The notes: generated by a model from the letters alone, not told the origin. Positions 7,364 through 15,478 are shown, numbered from the stretch's first letter. The stretch: 63,376 nt of DNA from NIOZ-UU35 sp964344175 (GCA_964344175.1 CAYFMI010000011.1:1-63376), one strand, 5' to 3'. Numbers and translations: made by a program.

Positions 7364-7951
7364 ATGCGAACCGCAACTATTGAACGCAACACAAACGAAA
7401 CCAATATTTTTGTCAAACTGAACATCGACGGCAGCGGGCAAGCTGACATTTCGACCGGTAGCGGCTTTTTGGATCACATGCTGCATCATGTAGCCGTACA
7501 CGGCCTGTTTGACCTGACCCTGCGCGCCGAGGGCGATTTGCACATCGACGAGCATCACACGGTGGAAGATTGCGCGCTGGTGTTGGGGCAGGCGTTTGCC
7601 CAGGCGTTGGGCGACCGCAAGGGAATTGTGCGCATGGCTTCGGCCTATGTGCCGATGGATGAAACCCTGGGCTTTGTGGCCGTCGATTTTTCCGGGCGGC
7701 CCTACTGCGTGGTGCAGGCCGAATGGGTCACACCCGCCGTGGGTGGGATTGCCACAACACTCTTCGGGCATTTCCTGGAGTCGTTTGCCGTGCAAGCGCG
7801 CTGCAACCTGCACGCTCGTGTGCTTTACGGGCGCGACGACCACCACAAAGCCGAAGGGATATTCAAAGCCCTGGGCCGCGCCCTCGATGCCGCCACACAG
7901 ATCGACGAGCGGCGTGATGGAACCGTTCCAAGCACAAAAGGGATCATCTAG
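7364..7951 (+). CDS. hisB: Imidazoleglycerol-phosphate dehydratase
   Basis: 195-residue monofunctional dehydratase that turns imidazole glycerol phosphate into imidazole acetol phosphate. The two metal-binding His motifs are intact: LDHMLHHVAVHG with EHHTVEDCA in the first half and DDHHKAEGIFKALGRAL in the second. There is no N-terminal HAD phosphatase domain as in E. coli HisB, so histidinol phosphatase must come from another gene. GAGG (7355-7358) precedes the ATG. The short upstream junction holds AACGTTTCAATG-like units that also encode the HisC C-terminus. Confidence 0.95.
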   Translation: MRTATIERNTNETNIFVKLNIDGSGQADISTGSGFLDHMLHHVAVHGLFDLTLRAEGDLHIDEHHTVEDCALVLGQAFAQALGDRKGIVRMASAYVPMDETLGFVAVDFSGRPYCVVQAEWVTPAVGGIATTLFGHFLESFAVQARCNLHARVLYGRDDHHKAEGIFKALGRALDAATQIDERRDGTVPSTKGII

Positions 7952-7952
7952 T

Positions 7953-8020
7953 GGGACGCGGATAAACGCAGACGAGCGCGGATTGTTTTTATCCGCGTAA
8001 TCCGCGTTCATCTGCGTCCT
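7953..8020. repeat. Palindromic repeat between hisB and hisA
   Basis: Imperfect inverted repeat running from GGACGCGGAT to ATCTGCGTCC-type arms, with CGCGGAT/ATCCGCG near a T-rich centre. It occupies almost the whole junction. Confidence 0.65.
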
Positions 8021-8037
8021 AACAAAGGAAAAAAAGA

Positions 8038-8814
8038 ATGTCCGAATTTGTCATATTTCCTGCCATAGATCTACGCAACGGAGCCGTGGTGCGGCTCTCA
8101 GAAGGCGATCCAGGGCGGCAGACGACCTACGGCAATGATCCGCGCGCCTGGGCGGAACGCTGGGCCTCCCAGGGCGCGGACTGGCTGCATGTGGTCAATC
8201 TGGATGGGGCATTTGGCGAAGCGGCGGCGGCGAATATCACGGCTTTGGGCGCTATTTTGAGCATCGGCGTGAAGGTGCAGTTCGGCGGCGGCCTGCGCGA
8301 TCAAGACAGCCTGCGGGCCGCCTTCGATGCCGGGATCCGCCGCGCCGTGATCGGCACCGCCGCCATCGAAAACCCGGCGCTGGTCGATTGGGCGCTGGAA
8401 ACCTTCGGCCCGGAGCGTGTCGTGGTAGGCATTGACGCCCGTGACGGCGTTGTGCGCACCCGCGGCTGGGAACATTCCGCCGGGGTGCAGGCTGTTGACC
8501 TGGCGCGTGATTTACGGAAACGCGGTCTGCAGTGGTGCAATTTCACCGATGTGGCGCGAGACGGCCTGCAAAGCGGAGTGAATGTTGAAGCAACGGCTGC
8601 GCTGGCGGAAACATCCGGGCTGCGCGTCGTGGCATCGGGCGGCGTGGCAACCCTCGATGATGTGCGCCGCGTTCAGGATGCCGGGCTGGCGGGCGTCATC
8701 ATCGGCAGGGCGTTGTATGAGGGGAGTTTCAGCGTTGCGGATTGCGTGGAAATCACGATTCAGCGAGTCAACGAGTCAACGAGTCAGCGAAACGTTGACT
8801 CGCCGAATCGCTGA
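8038..8814 (+). CDS. hisA: ProFAR isomerase HisA
   Basis: 258-residue (beta/alpha)8-barrel enzyme that isomerises ProFAR to PRFAR. Catalytic Asp is in FPAIDLRNGAVVRL at the start, with a second acid in IDARDG mid-chain. Phosphate-binding segments are FGGGLRD and ASGGVATLDDV plus GVIIGRALYEG. AAAGGA (8024-8029) sits 8 nt before the ATG. The normal domain ends near residue 243; the last 15 or so residues (VNESTSQR onward) are read from the GAGTCAACGAGTCA repeat at the junction with hisH, so the tail is repeat-derived. Confidence 0.95.
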   Translation: MSEFVIFPAIDLRNGAVVRLSEGDPGRQTTYGNDPRAWAERWASQGADWLHVVNLDGAFGEAAAANITALGAILSIGVKVQFGGGLRDQDSLRAAFDAGIRRAVIGTAAIENPALVDWALETFGPERVVVGIDARDGVVRTRGWEHSAGVQAVDLARDLRKRGLQWCNFTDVARDGLQSGVNVEATAALAETSGLRVVASGGVATLDDVRRVQDAGLAGVIIGRALYEGSFSVADCVEITIQRVNESTSQRNVDSPNR

Positions 8815-8835
8815 CTCGCTGACTCGCTGAATCGC
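8755..8835. repeat. GAGTCA-type tandem and inverted repeat between hisA and hisH
   Basis: Head-to-tail units of CAGCGAGTCAACGAGTCA face inverted units of TGACTCGCTGACTCGCTG, making a long hairpin. It spans the 3' end and stop of hisA. Confidence 0.7.
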
Positions 8836-8853
8836 ACGTAAAACGGAGAACGT

Positions 8854-9465
8854 ATGATAACCATCATCGACTACAACGCCGGGAATTTGACCTCGGTGAA
8901 GCGCGCCCTCGATCATTTGGGGATTGAGAGCCGCATCACGCCCGACCCCGAGGAGGTTGCGCGCGCCGGGCGGATTCTCTTCCCCGGGGTGGGGCATGCC
9001 GGGACAGCGATGTCCGTGCTGCGTGGGCGCGGGCTGGATGAAGCCTTGTTGCAGGCTTTTGAGCGCGGCATCCCGATGATGGGGATTTGCGTCGGGGCGC
9101 AGATCGCGCTGAAGCGCTCGGAAGAAAGCGACACTCCCTGTCTCGGGATCCTGCCCGGGGTGTGCCCGCGCTTCGAACTGGATGACCATCAATTGACGAT
9201 CCCGCACATGGGCTGGAACACCGTCGAGGTCGTCCGCCCGCATTTCATCTTGAAAGATATTCAGCCCGGCGATCAGTTTTATTTCGTCCATTCCTACTAT
9301 CCCCAACCGGATGAAGCCAGCGATGTATATGCCACAGCCAATTACGAGCACGACTTCGCCGCCGCCATCGGGCGCGATAATCTCTTTGCCACGCAGTTTC
9401 ACCCCGAAAAGAGTGCCCAGATTGGCTTGAAAATCTTGGAAAATTTTACTCAATGGAAACCATAA
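8854..9465 (+). CDS. hisH: Imidazole glycerol phosphate synthase, glutaminase subunit
   Basis: 203-residue class I glutamine amidotransferase that supplies ammonia to HisF. The nucleophile elbow is MGICVGAQ with Cys79; the triad is completed by His183 and Glu185 in ATQFHPEKS. CGGAG (8844-8848) lies 5 nt before the ATG. It forms the HisH-HisF synthase with the product of the next gene; only a palindromic junction separates them. Confidence 0.95.
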   Translation: MITIIDYNAGNLTSVKRALDHLGIESRITPDPEEVARAGRILFPGVGHAGTAMSVLRGRGLDEALLQAFERGIPMMGICVGAQIALKRSEESDTPCLGILPGVCPRFELDDHQLTIPHMGWNTVEVVRPHFILKDIQPGDQFYFVHSYYPQPDEASDVYATANYEHDFAAAIGRDNLFATQFHPEKSAQIGLKILENFTQWKP

Positions 9466-9490
9466 TGCGGTTTTCGCATAACTAAAAATA

Positions 9491-9563
9491 GTCACCGCTA
9501 AGCCGCGAAGATCGCCAAGAAAATATTTAGGTTACTTAGCGACCTTTGCGTCTTGGCGGTAAA
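9491..9563. repeat. Palindromic repeat between hisH and hisF
   Basis: Inverted repeat with left arm CACCGCTAAGCCGCGAAG and right arm CTTTGCGTCTTGGCGGTA around an AT-rich centre. It resembles the 4727-4803 element in design but not in exact sequence. Confidence 0.65.
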
Positions 9564-9583
9564 AAATTGATCGGAATAAATTT

Positions 9584-10372
9584 ATGTTGAGCAAACGTGT
9601 GATCTCTTGTTTAGATGTTCGCGACGGGGCACTTGCTAAGAGCATCAAATTCGTGAATACCCAAGATATCGGCGACCCGGTGGAACGCGCCCGCAAATAC
9701 TACGCGGACGGCCTCGATGAGCTGGTCTTTTACGACATCACCGCTTCGAGCGACAAACGGGCGATCATGCTGGATGTGGTCAGCCGGGTGGCCGAGCAGG
9801 TCTTCATCCCCTTCTCGGTGGGCGGCGGCCTGCGTACCGTGGACGACTGCGCCAAAGTGCTGCTGGCCGGGGCCGAGAAGGTCAACGTCAACAGCGCCGC
9901 AGTGGTAAACCCAGAGTTGATTGCGGAAGCCGCCCGTGCCTTTGGCGCGCAGGCGGTAGTGCTCTCGATGGACGTGCTGCGCGTCGCGCCGACAGCTGAA
10001 ATCCCCTCGGGGTATGAGATTGTCATCAACGGCGGGCGCAAACGCATGGGCGTGGACGCCATCGAGTGGGCCAAACGCGGCGAGGGGCTGGGCGCGGGCG
10101 AGTTGGTGGTCAATTCGATAGACGCCGACGGCACCAAGGACGGCTATGAAATTAACCTTACGCGTAGGATCGCTGACGCTGTGCGCATTCCGGTGATCGC
10201 TTCCGGGGGCGGGGGCACACCGGAGCATTTGTACGAAGTACTCACCGAGGGCCGCGCCGATGCCGCGCTGGTGGCGTCCATGCTGCATTATGACGAGTAC
10301 ACCGTAGCCGAGATTAAGACGTATTTGACGGGGCGGGGATTGCCGATGCGAATAGTGAATGGTGAATTGTGA
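9584..10372 (+). CDS. hisF: Imidazole glycerol phosphate synthase, cyclase subunit
   Basis: 262-residue (beta/alpha)8 barrel that uses HisH-derived ammonia to split PRFAR into imidazole glycerol phosphate and AICAR. Catalytic Asp11 is in CLDVRDG; the second acid is in VVLSMDV. Phosphate loops are SVGGGLR and IASGGGGTPEHL. The ATG is kept although its ribosome site (GGAA) is weak. The C-terminus ends RIVNGEL, read from a GAATAGTGAATGGTGAATTG repeat like that at the hisD end. AICAR released here is the substrate of the next gene, purH. Confidence 0.95.
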   Translation: MLSKRVISCLDVRDGALAKSIKFVNTQDIGDPVERARKYYADGLDELVFYDITASSDKRAIMLDVVSRVAEQVFIPFSVGGGLRTVDDCAKVLLAGAEKVNVNSAAVVNPELIAEAARAFGAQAVVLSMDVLRVAPTAEIPSGYEIVINGGRKRMGVDAIEWAKRGEGLGAGELVVNSIDADGTKDGYEINLTRRIADAVRIPVIASGGGGTPEHLYEVLTEGRADAALVASMLHYDEYTVAEIKTYLTGRGLPMRIVNGEL

Positions 10373-10600
10373 ATTGTGAACTCGCTACCCGACACTTTTG
10401 TTTTTTGAACGCTGATGAACGCAGATAACAATGATTTTTTGTTTCTACTTCACTGTTTTTTGTTTTTTCAGTGATAATCAGCGCGAATCTGCGTCCTTTT
10501 TTTAAACTGTCAGGTGGCTAGATAGCGAATTGAGAACAGTGGATGAGAACTTCATAAATCATCATTCACCATTCCCAATTCATAATTATTCAGGAGACGA
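10373..10600. repeat. Composite repeat region between hisF and purH
   Basis: This 229-bp junction holds no gene. It has GTGAATTGTGAATTGTGAA units at the hisF end, an imperfect inverted repeat (AACGCTGATGAACGCAGATA near 10409 facing AATCAGCGCGAATCTGCG near 10475) followed by T7, and CACCATTCCCAATTCATAA units just before the purH ribosome site. The T run gives it some character of a weak terminator; otherwise I see no promoter. Confidence 0.5.
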
Positions 10601-10601
10601 A

Positions 10602-12116
10602 ATGAAAACCGCACTTTTATCTGTATGGGACAAAGCCGGCGTGATCGAGTTGGCACGGCGACTGACCAACGCCGGTTGGCGGCTGGTCGCCAGCGGGGGC
10701 ACGGCAGGGGCATTGCGCAACGCCGGGTTGGAAGTCACTGAAGTCAGCCAGATCACCGGCGAACCGGAGATGTTCGATGGCCGCGTCAAGACCCTGCATC
10801 CCGCCATTCATGCCGGTCTGCTGGGGCGCGATACCGATGCCGACCGCGCCGATCTGGAGGCGCGCGGCTGGAGCACAATTGACCTGGTGGTGGTCAATTT
10901 GTATCCCTTCGAGCAAGTCGTCGCCAGACCGGAGACCACCCTGGCCGAAGCGATTGAAAATATCGACATCGGCGGGGTGGCCCTGCTGCGCGCCGCAGCC
11001 AAGAATTTCGCCCGCGTGACTGTATTAAGCGATCCTGCTGATTACCCCGAAGATTTATCCACTCTCGAAGATGAAGCCTACCGCCAGCGCATGGCGCGGG
11101 CCGCCTTCACTGCCACCGCCCGCTACGACAAGGCCATTCAGGATTACTTCGCTGTGCTGGAAGATGGTTCCGCACCCCTGCGCCTGACGCTCTACCCGGC
11201 GCAAACCTTGCGCTACGGCGAAAATCCGCACCAGGACGCGGCCTATTACAGCCTCCAACCCGGGGGCAGGCCGCTGGGCGGACAACTGCTGGGTGGCAAG
11301 CCGCTCTCGTACAATAACCTGCTCGACCTGGATTGTGCCTGGAACGCGGCCTATAATTTCGAAGAGCCGACCGTTGTCGTCGTCAAGCACGCCAGCCCGT
11401 GCGGCATCGCCTCTGCTCCGTATGTCGGACAGGCCATCGCCCCGGCCATCGCTTCCGACCCGCTTTCGGCCTTTGGCAGCGTGATTGCCAGCAACCGCCC
11501 GGTGGACGCCGGATTTGTGCGCGGCCTGGGCGATCTCTTCGTGGAGTGCATCGCCGCCCCGCAGTTCACCGCCGCCGCGCTGGATTTACTCTCTGCAAAG
11601 CCGAATCTGCGCTTGCTGCAAATTCTGTTGGATGCACCGCGCGCCGACTTTGAACTGCGCTCGGTAGCGGGCGGATTCCTGCGTCAGGATGTGGATACCG
11701 GCGACCCCGCCGACGCCCCGGCCTGGGGCGTGGTCACGAAAAGAGCGCCAACGGCAGATGAGCAAGCCGCGCTCCAATTCGCCTGGAAAGCCGTTCAACC
11801 GGTCAAATCCAATGCCATTCTGCTGGCCCAAAGCGACGGCGAGGTCACTTTCACCGTCGGCATCGGCGGCGGACAGCCCAACCGCGTCGACTGCGTGCGC
11901 ATCGCCGGGGAACGCGCCGGGGAACGCGCGCACGGATCCGTGCTGGCCTCGGATGCTTTCTTCCCCTTCCCCGATGGTGTGCAGGCCGCCGCGCAATTGG
12001 GCGTGACGGCCATCATCCAGCCGGGCGGCTCGGTGCGCGACGAACAGGTCATCGCCGCGGCGGACGAACTCGGCCTGGCGATGGTCTTCACCGGCGTGCG
12101 CCACTTTCGACATTAG
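10602..12116 (+). CDS. purH: Bifunctional AICAR formyltransferase/IMP cyclohydrolase
   Basis: 504-residue enzyme of the last two steps of purine synthesis, AICAR to FAICAR to IMP. The N-terminal MGS-like IMP cyclohydrolase domain begins ALLSVWDKAG and includes ASGGTAG and VKTLHPAIHAGLL. The formyltransferase domain carries the catalytic VVVKHASPCG (Lys-His). AGGAG (10592-10596) is 5 nt before this ATG; upstream in-frame codons come from a repeat. Its position inside the his operon is functional sense: HisF releases AICAR, which PurH returns to purine nucleotides and so to the ATP consumed by HisG. Confidence 0.95.
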   Translation: MKTALLSVWDKAGVIELARRLTNAGWRLVASGGTAGALRNAGLEVTEVSQITGEPEMFDGRVKTLHPAIHAGLLGRDTDADRADLEARGWSTIDLVVVNLYPFEQVVARPETTLAEAIENIDIGGVALLRAAAKNFARVTVLSDPADYPEDLSTLEDEAYRQRMARAAFTATARYDKAIQDYFAVLEDGSAPLRLTLYPAQTLRYGENPHQDAAYYSLQPGGRPLGGQLLGGKPLSYNNLLDLDCAWNAAYNFEEPTVVVVKHASPCGIASAPYVGQAIAPAIASDPLSAFGSVIASNRPVDAGFVRGLGDLFVECIAAPQFTAAALDLLSAKPNLRLLQILLDAPRADFELRSVAGGFLRQDVDTGDPADAPAWGVVTKRAPTADEQAALQFAWKAVQPVKSNAILLAQSDGEVTFTVGIGGGQPNRVDCVRIAGERAGERAHGSVLASDAFFPFPDGVQAAAQLGVTAIIQPGGSVRDEQVIAAADELGLAMVFTGVRHFRH

Positions 12117-12125
12117 GAATGGTGA

Positions 12126-12476
12126 ATGATGAATGATAACGTTCAACCTGCAACGTCTAACTTTCAAACCGGGCTGGAATATGATGATCGCGGTTTAATC
12201 ACCACCGTCGTACAAAACGCTGAGACATATGAAGTCCTCATGGTCGCCTGGATGAACGCCGAGGCCCTGCGCAAGACTCGCGAAACCGGGCAGGCCCATT
12301 TTTGGAGCCGCAGCCGCGGGGAACTCTGGCATAAGGGCGCGACATCGGGAAATTTCATGAACGTGCGCCAAATTCTTGTCGACTGCGATGCCGACACGCT
12401 GCTGCTCAAGGTGAACCCCGCCGGGCCAGCCTGCCACACCGGGGCGCAGAGCTGCTTTTACCGAAAACTCGAATGA
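12126..12476 (+). CDS. hisI: Phosphoribosyl-AMP cyclohydrolase
   Basis: 116-residue monofunctional zinc enzyme that opens the purine ring of PR-AMP. Metal ligands are in VDCDADTLLL and GPACHTGAQSCFYR, the usual Cys set, and the core includes AWMNAEAL and SRSRGELWHKGATSG. Tandem ATGs at 12126 and 12129 are both possible starts. The first 16 residues are encoded by a GAATGATGAATGATAACG / CCTGCAACGTCTAACTTTC stretch that looks repeat-derived; the family fold starts at about LEYDDRGL. Confidence 0.93.
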   Translation: MMNDNVQPATSNFQTGLEYDDRGLITTVVQNAETYEVLMVAWMNAEALRKTRETGQAHFWSRSRGELWHKGATSGNFMNVRQILVDCDADTLLLKVNPAGPACHTGAQSCFYRKLE

Positions 12477-12480
12477 ATAA

Positions 12481-12536
12481 TTACCGCCGAGTTCGCTGAG
12501 TACGCAGTGATTCTTTCTCGGCGCACTCGGCGGTAA
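12481..12536. repeat. Palindromic repeat between hisI and hisE
   Basis: Inverted repeat TTACCGCCGAG ... CTCGGCGGTAA with inner partial pairing. It fills the gap between the two genes, which in many bacteria are fused. Confidence 0.7.
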
Positions 12537-12547
12537 TAGGAGATCGT

Positions 12548-12820
12548 ATGCTACACCAACTATTTACAATCATCGAAGACCGTAAGGCAAACCCTGCCGA
12601 AGATTCGTACACGGCGCGGCTGCTGGCCGAGGGCGAAGACAAAATTCTGCAAAAGGTTGGCGAGGAAACCGTAGAAGTTATTCTGGCGGCCAAAGGCCAG
12701 GGCAGACAGCGGTTCATCGAGGAAACCGCCGACCTGTTCTACCACACCCTGGTGATGCTGGCCGCCAAGGGAATCACCCTGGCCGAGGTCGAGGCCGAAT
12801 TACGCCGCCGCCATCGATGA
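12548..12820 (+). CDS. hisE: Phosphoribosyl-ATP pyrophosphohydrolase
   Basis: 90-residue all-alpha MazG-like enzyme that hydrolyses PR-ATP to PR-AMP. Family motifs: EDSYTARLL, KVGEETVEVILAAK and EETADLFYHTLVML, which carry the Mg-binding Glu/Asp residues. AGGAG (12538-12542) lies 5 nt before the ATG. The stop overlaps the start of the following HAD gene by 4 bp (ATGA), which indicates translational coupling. Confidence 0.94.
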   Translation: MLHQLFTIIEDRKANPAEDSYTARLLAEGEDKILQKVGEETVEVILAAKGQGRQRFIEETADLFYHTLVMLAAKGITLAEVEAELRRRHR

Positions 12821-13929
12821 GTAAAACGATCCTACTCTTCGACATGGATGGCGTGCTGCTCGAACCGGGCGGTTATCACAAAGCGTTGATCGAAACCGTG
12901 CGCTTGATCGGTGAAATGCTGGGCTATCAATATGTAGCGCTTTCCCCGGACCACATTGCCGCCTTCGAAGCCGCCGGGATCACCAGCGAGTGGGATTCAT
13001 CGGCGATATGTTTGATCTGGATGATGATGCCGCTGTGGGAGCGCGTGCCATCTTTGGGGATACCAACCACCCTTCGCGATGGCCTGCCTTTGGGGGCAAG
13101 CGGACGCGCTCCGAGGTGGGAGGCGCTCTTCGAAAAACTGCATCCACCCCCGAGGGAGTCCGCTGATCCTGTCTTTTGGGTAGAGCAGGCGCTGGCTTCA
13201 GGCCATCCTCAGGAGCAGACTATCCGCCAGATTTTGAGCGAGGCGCATTCCATTAAATCGCTAACCCACCGCGTTTTTCAAGAGCTGGTGCTGGGCAGCC
13301 AGGAATTCAGCGAGATCTATTGTCTGTCTCCCTGGTTCAAGGTCGAGAGTTTCTTGTCGCAGTTTGACCGCCCGAGTTTGAATTCTAAACAACATGCCAA
13401 GCTGTCGAGATGGCTAGCTGAAAATAGCCACCACGCGGCGATATTCACCAACCGCCCCTCAAACTATGAAGAAATGAGTACCCCCGAAGCCGAGATTGGG
13501 GCGCGGTGCGTGGGAATGGCGACACTGCCGATTGTAGGGTATGGCGATATGCTCTGGCTCAGCCAGCAATACGGCACCGATGTACGCCACCTACGAAAAC
13601 CATCCCCGGTGCATGCACTGGCCGCCCTATTGTGCAGTCGGGGAATAAACAAGGAAACCGCATTGCGTGCGGCAGCAGATCTGGCACTGGACGGAAAAGC
13701 TGCCTCGATTTGGGAAGAAATATGGGGTGCGAAGGTATGTATCTTTGAAGATACAATTGCCGGAATAAAGAGCGCCCGCTCAGCCTGCGAGATATTGTTG
13801 GCGCACCAAATTTCGATAACAATACACGTATTCGGGATCGAATCCGATCCCCGCAAATCTGCTGCCTTATCTAAAGCCGGGGCAACTGTCTTCCGCTCTC
13901 TTGCTGATTCGCTCGTTGACTTGCCGTGA
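12817..13929 (+). CDS. HAD-superfamily hydrolase, candidate histidinol phosphatase
   Basis: 370-residue HAD-family protein. Motif I is LLFDMDGVLL (nucleophile Asp9, acid Asp11) and the C-terminal motif is KVCIFEDTIAGIKSAR; a large cap region of about 250 residues lies between, longer than in usual phosphoglycolate-type HADs. The start overlaps the hisE stop by 4 bp, so it is the last gene of the his operon. All other histidine steps are encoded here except histidinol-phosphate phosphatase (no HisN, HisJ or HisB-N), so this enzyme is a reasonable candidate for that step. The role is inferred from position and family only; a nucleotide or sugar phosphatase remains possible. Confidence 0.7.
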   Translation: MSKTILLFDMDGVLLEPGGYHKALIETVRLIGEMLGYQYVALSPDHIAAFEAAGITSEWDSSAICLIWMMMPLWERVPSLGIPTTLRDGLPLGASGRAPRWEALFEKLHPPPRESADPVFWVEQALASGHPQEQTIRQILSEAHSIKSLTHRVFQELVLGSQEFSEIYCLSPWFKVESFLSQFDRPSLNSKQHAKLSRWLAENSHHAAIFTNRPSNYEEMSTPEAEIGARCVGMATLPIVGYGDMLWLSQQYGTDVRHLRKPSPVHALAALLCSRGINKETALRAAADLALDGKAASIWEEIWGAKVCIFEDTIAGIKSARSACEILLAHQISITIHVFGIESDPRKSAALSKAGATVFRSLADSLVDLP

Positions 13930-13935
13930 TGAACC

Positions 13936-13964
13936 TTGTCTGCAAAGAGCAGACCAAGTAGAAT
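13936..13964 (+). promoter_or_regulatory. Promoter of the Lrp-family gene
   Basis: TTGTCT (13936-13941), 17-bp spacer, TAGAAT (13959-13964). Just past the predicted start (13971) is an inverted repeat ACGAA-A-TTCGT (13976-13986), a possible site for autoregulation. Confidence 0.45.
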
Positions 13965-14006
13965 ACGTGGGTTTTACGAAATTCGTGATTAGCAGGTTTA
14001 GAGGTT

Positions 14007-14474
14007 ATGATGGACGAACTCGACCGTACAATACTTAATTATCTTCAGCAAGATGGGCGCATGCCATATACAGAAATTGCCCAACAAATGGACGTCTCAG
14101 AGGGCACAATTCGCAACCGAGTCAACCGATTAGTATCAGACGATATATTACAAATCCTCGGCGTGACCGACCCGCTCAAAATGGGGTTATTTGTCTCAGC
14201 CGTGATCGGTGTTTCTATCCAGGGTGGCAATCTCGAACAAGCTGCCGAAACAATCGCACAGATCTCTGAAGTTTATGATGTCGTTATGGTTTCTGGAGAA
14301 TTCGATCTGATTCTCTTGGTACATTGCAATGATCAGGAACATTTATCGACATTCCTAAGCCAGAAATTGCGCCCGATTAGCGGGATCTCGCACACACAGA
14401 CCTTCGTCATCCTGCGCAATTTCAAAACTACCAATCATATTCGCCCGGTAAACCCTTCCGGTTACCGAAAATGA
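14007..14474 (+). CDS. Lrp/AsnC-family transcriptional regulator
   Basis: 155-residue regulator. The N-terminal winged helix-turn-helix spans about residues 1-60 (LDRTILNYLQQDGRMPYTEIAQQMDVSEGTIRNR in two parts around the turn). The C-terminal RAM/AsnC ligand domain includes VYDVVMVSGEFDLILLV. Such proteins bind amino acids as octamers and control amino-acid or nitrogen genes; the ligand here is unknown. A second ATG at 14010 is also possible; AGAGGTT lies just upstream. It follows the his operon on the same strand but has its own promoter. Confidence 0.88.
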   Translation: MMDELDRTILNYLQQDGRMPYTEIAQQMDVSEGTIRNRVNRLVSDDILQILGVTDPLKMGLFVSAVIGVSIQGGNLEQAAETIAQISEVYDVVMVSGEFDLILLVHCNDQEHLSTFLSQKLRPISGISHTQTFVILRNFKTTNHIRPVNPSGYRK

Positions 14475-14531
14475 TTCTTTTGCACCTCGTTAGGTGATCG
14501 CGCGGAATACCAAAAATCGAATATGAGCCTA

Positions 14532-14540
14532 TGCTATAAT
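14532..14540 (+). promoter_or_regulatory. Extended -10 promoter
   Basis: TGCTATAAT gives a perfect TATAAT (14535-14540) with a TG extension, and no clear -35. The -10 box ends 10 nt before the ATG at 14551, the same distance as at hisL and the lysX leader; no ribosome site fits in between. Confidence 0.6.
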
Positions 14541-14550
14541 TGGGACAGTT

Positions 14551-14997
14551 ATGGAACTTGACACGGGTAAAATTACCGCAACCACACCACCACCTTCAGA
14601 TGAAGCGGATGAACTTCGCCGTCAGCGCGGCGCGGTTGTTGGCATCGTCATTGGGGCCGTTATTTTCATTACGCTGATCGTATTGGCGGTAATTTTCTTA
14701 TTGCAGCCATCTACAGACACGGCTCGCTTTCGCGATGTTTTCATCATCTTCATGGCCTTAGAATCAATTGTCATCGGGCTTGCACTGATCATCTTGATTG
14801 TCCAAATCGCCCGGCTGATTAATTTGTTGCAAAACGAAATTAAACCCATCATCGACTCGACCAACGAAACTGTCAGCACGCTGCGCGGAACCACCCATTT
14901 CTTGAGCAACAATCTTGTTGAACCGGTGATAAAACTCAATGAATATTTGGCCGGAGCGATGCAGTTTTTCCGCCTGGTGCGACCGAAACAAGATTAA
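14551..14997 (+). CDS. Small membrane protein with two transmembrane helices
   Basis: 148-residue protein of unknown function. A polar N-terminus of about 26 residues is followed by two hydrophobic helices (roughly 28-50 and 64-90), then an amphipathic region (LINLLQNEIKPIIDSTNETV) that could form a coiled coil. It lies 63 nt ahead of the YtxH-like gene on the same strand, and the two are probably co-expressed. Such pairs of small membrane proteins are common in this group, but I cannot assign a function. Confidence 0.7.
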   Translation: MELDTGKITATTPPPSDEADELRRQRGAVVGIVIGAVIFITLIVLAVIFLLQPSTDTARFRDVFIIFMALESIVIGLALIILIVQIARLINLLQNEIKPIIDSTNETVSTLRGTTHFLSNNLVEPVIKLNEYLAGAMQFFRLVRPKQD

Positions 14998-15061
14998 CGA
15001 TCTCCATGCGGTTGTGAGTAAAATCATCTAATAATTACTTTTGAACAAAGGAGTACACATT

Positions 15062-15478
15062 ATGGGAAATAACAATAATGAATTTGGTGCTTTTCTTTCG
15101 GGGTTTGTGTTTGGCGGATTGGTAGGAGCAGCGGTCGCATTGTTGCTCGCGCCTCAATCTGGTGAGGAAACACGCACATATATTCGCGAGAAGAGTATCG
15201 AACTGAAAGACACCGCCGCCGAAAAAGCTACTGAAGCCCGCACGCAGGCAGAGGTCATTTTGGCCGATGCACGCGCCCAGGCCGATGCCAAAGTTGCTGA
15301 GGCACGCGCCCAGGCCGAGAAGATAGCCCAACAGGCGCAAGCCCGGGCAGATGAACTGCGGCAACAAGGTCAGGTTGTTCTCGAGGAACAAAAAGCACGC
15401 ATCGAGGACGCCATTGAAACCGGGAAGCGGCGCATCAAGAAAGATGCCCCCGCCGATGAGGCTCCCAGCGAGGCATAG
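15062..15478 (+). CDS. YtxH-domain membrane-anchored coiled-coil protein
   Basis: 138-residue protein. The N-terminal glycine-rich membrane segment FLSGFVFGGLVGAAVALLLA, followed by PQSGEETR, is the YtxH signature. The remainder is a long charged Ala/Glu/Gln helix with repeating AEARAQA units, expected to form a coiled coil. YtxH proteins are linked to envelope stress but have no settled biochemical role. AAAGGAG (15047-15053) lies 8 nt before the chosen ATG; an in-frame TTG at 15041 overlaps that site and is rejected. Confidence 0.85.
   Translation: MGNNNNEFGAFLSGFVFGGLVGAAVALLLAPQSGEETRTYIREKSIELKDTAAEKATEARTQAEVILADARAQADAKVAEARAQAEKIAQQAQARADELRQQGQVVLEEQKARIEDAIETGKRRIKKDAPADEAPSEA

Noticed and set aside
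8755..8835. GAGTCA repeat as a CRISPR-like array
   Set aside because: Units are contiguous with no unique spacers, and they form a hairpin.
10373..10600. Promoter for purH
   Set aside because: No convincing -35/-10 pair; the region is made of repeats, so purH most likely belongs to the his transcript.
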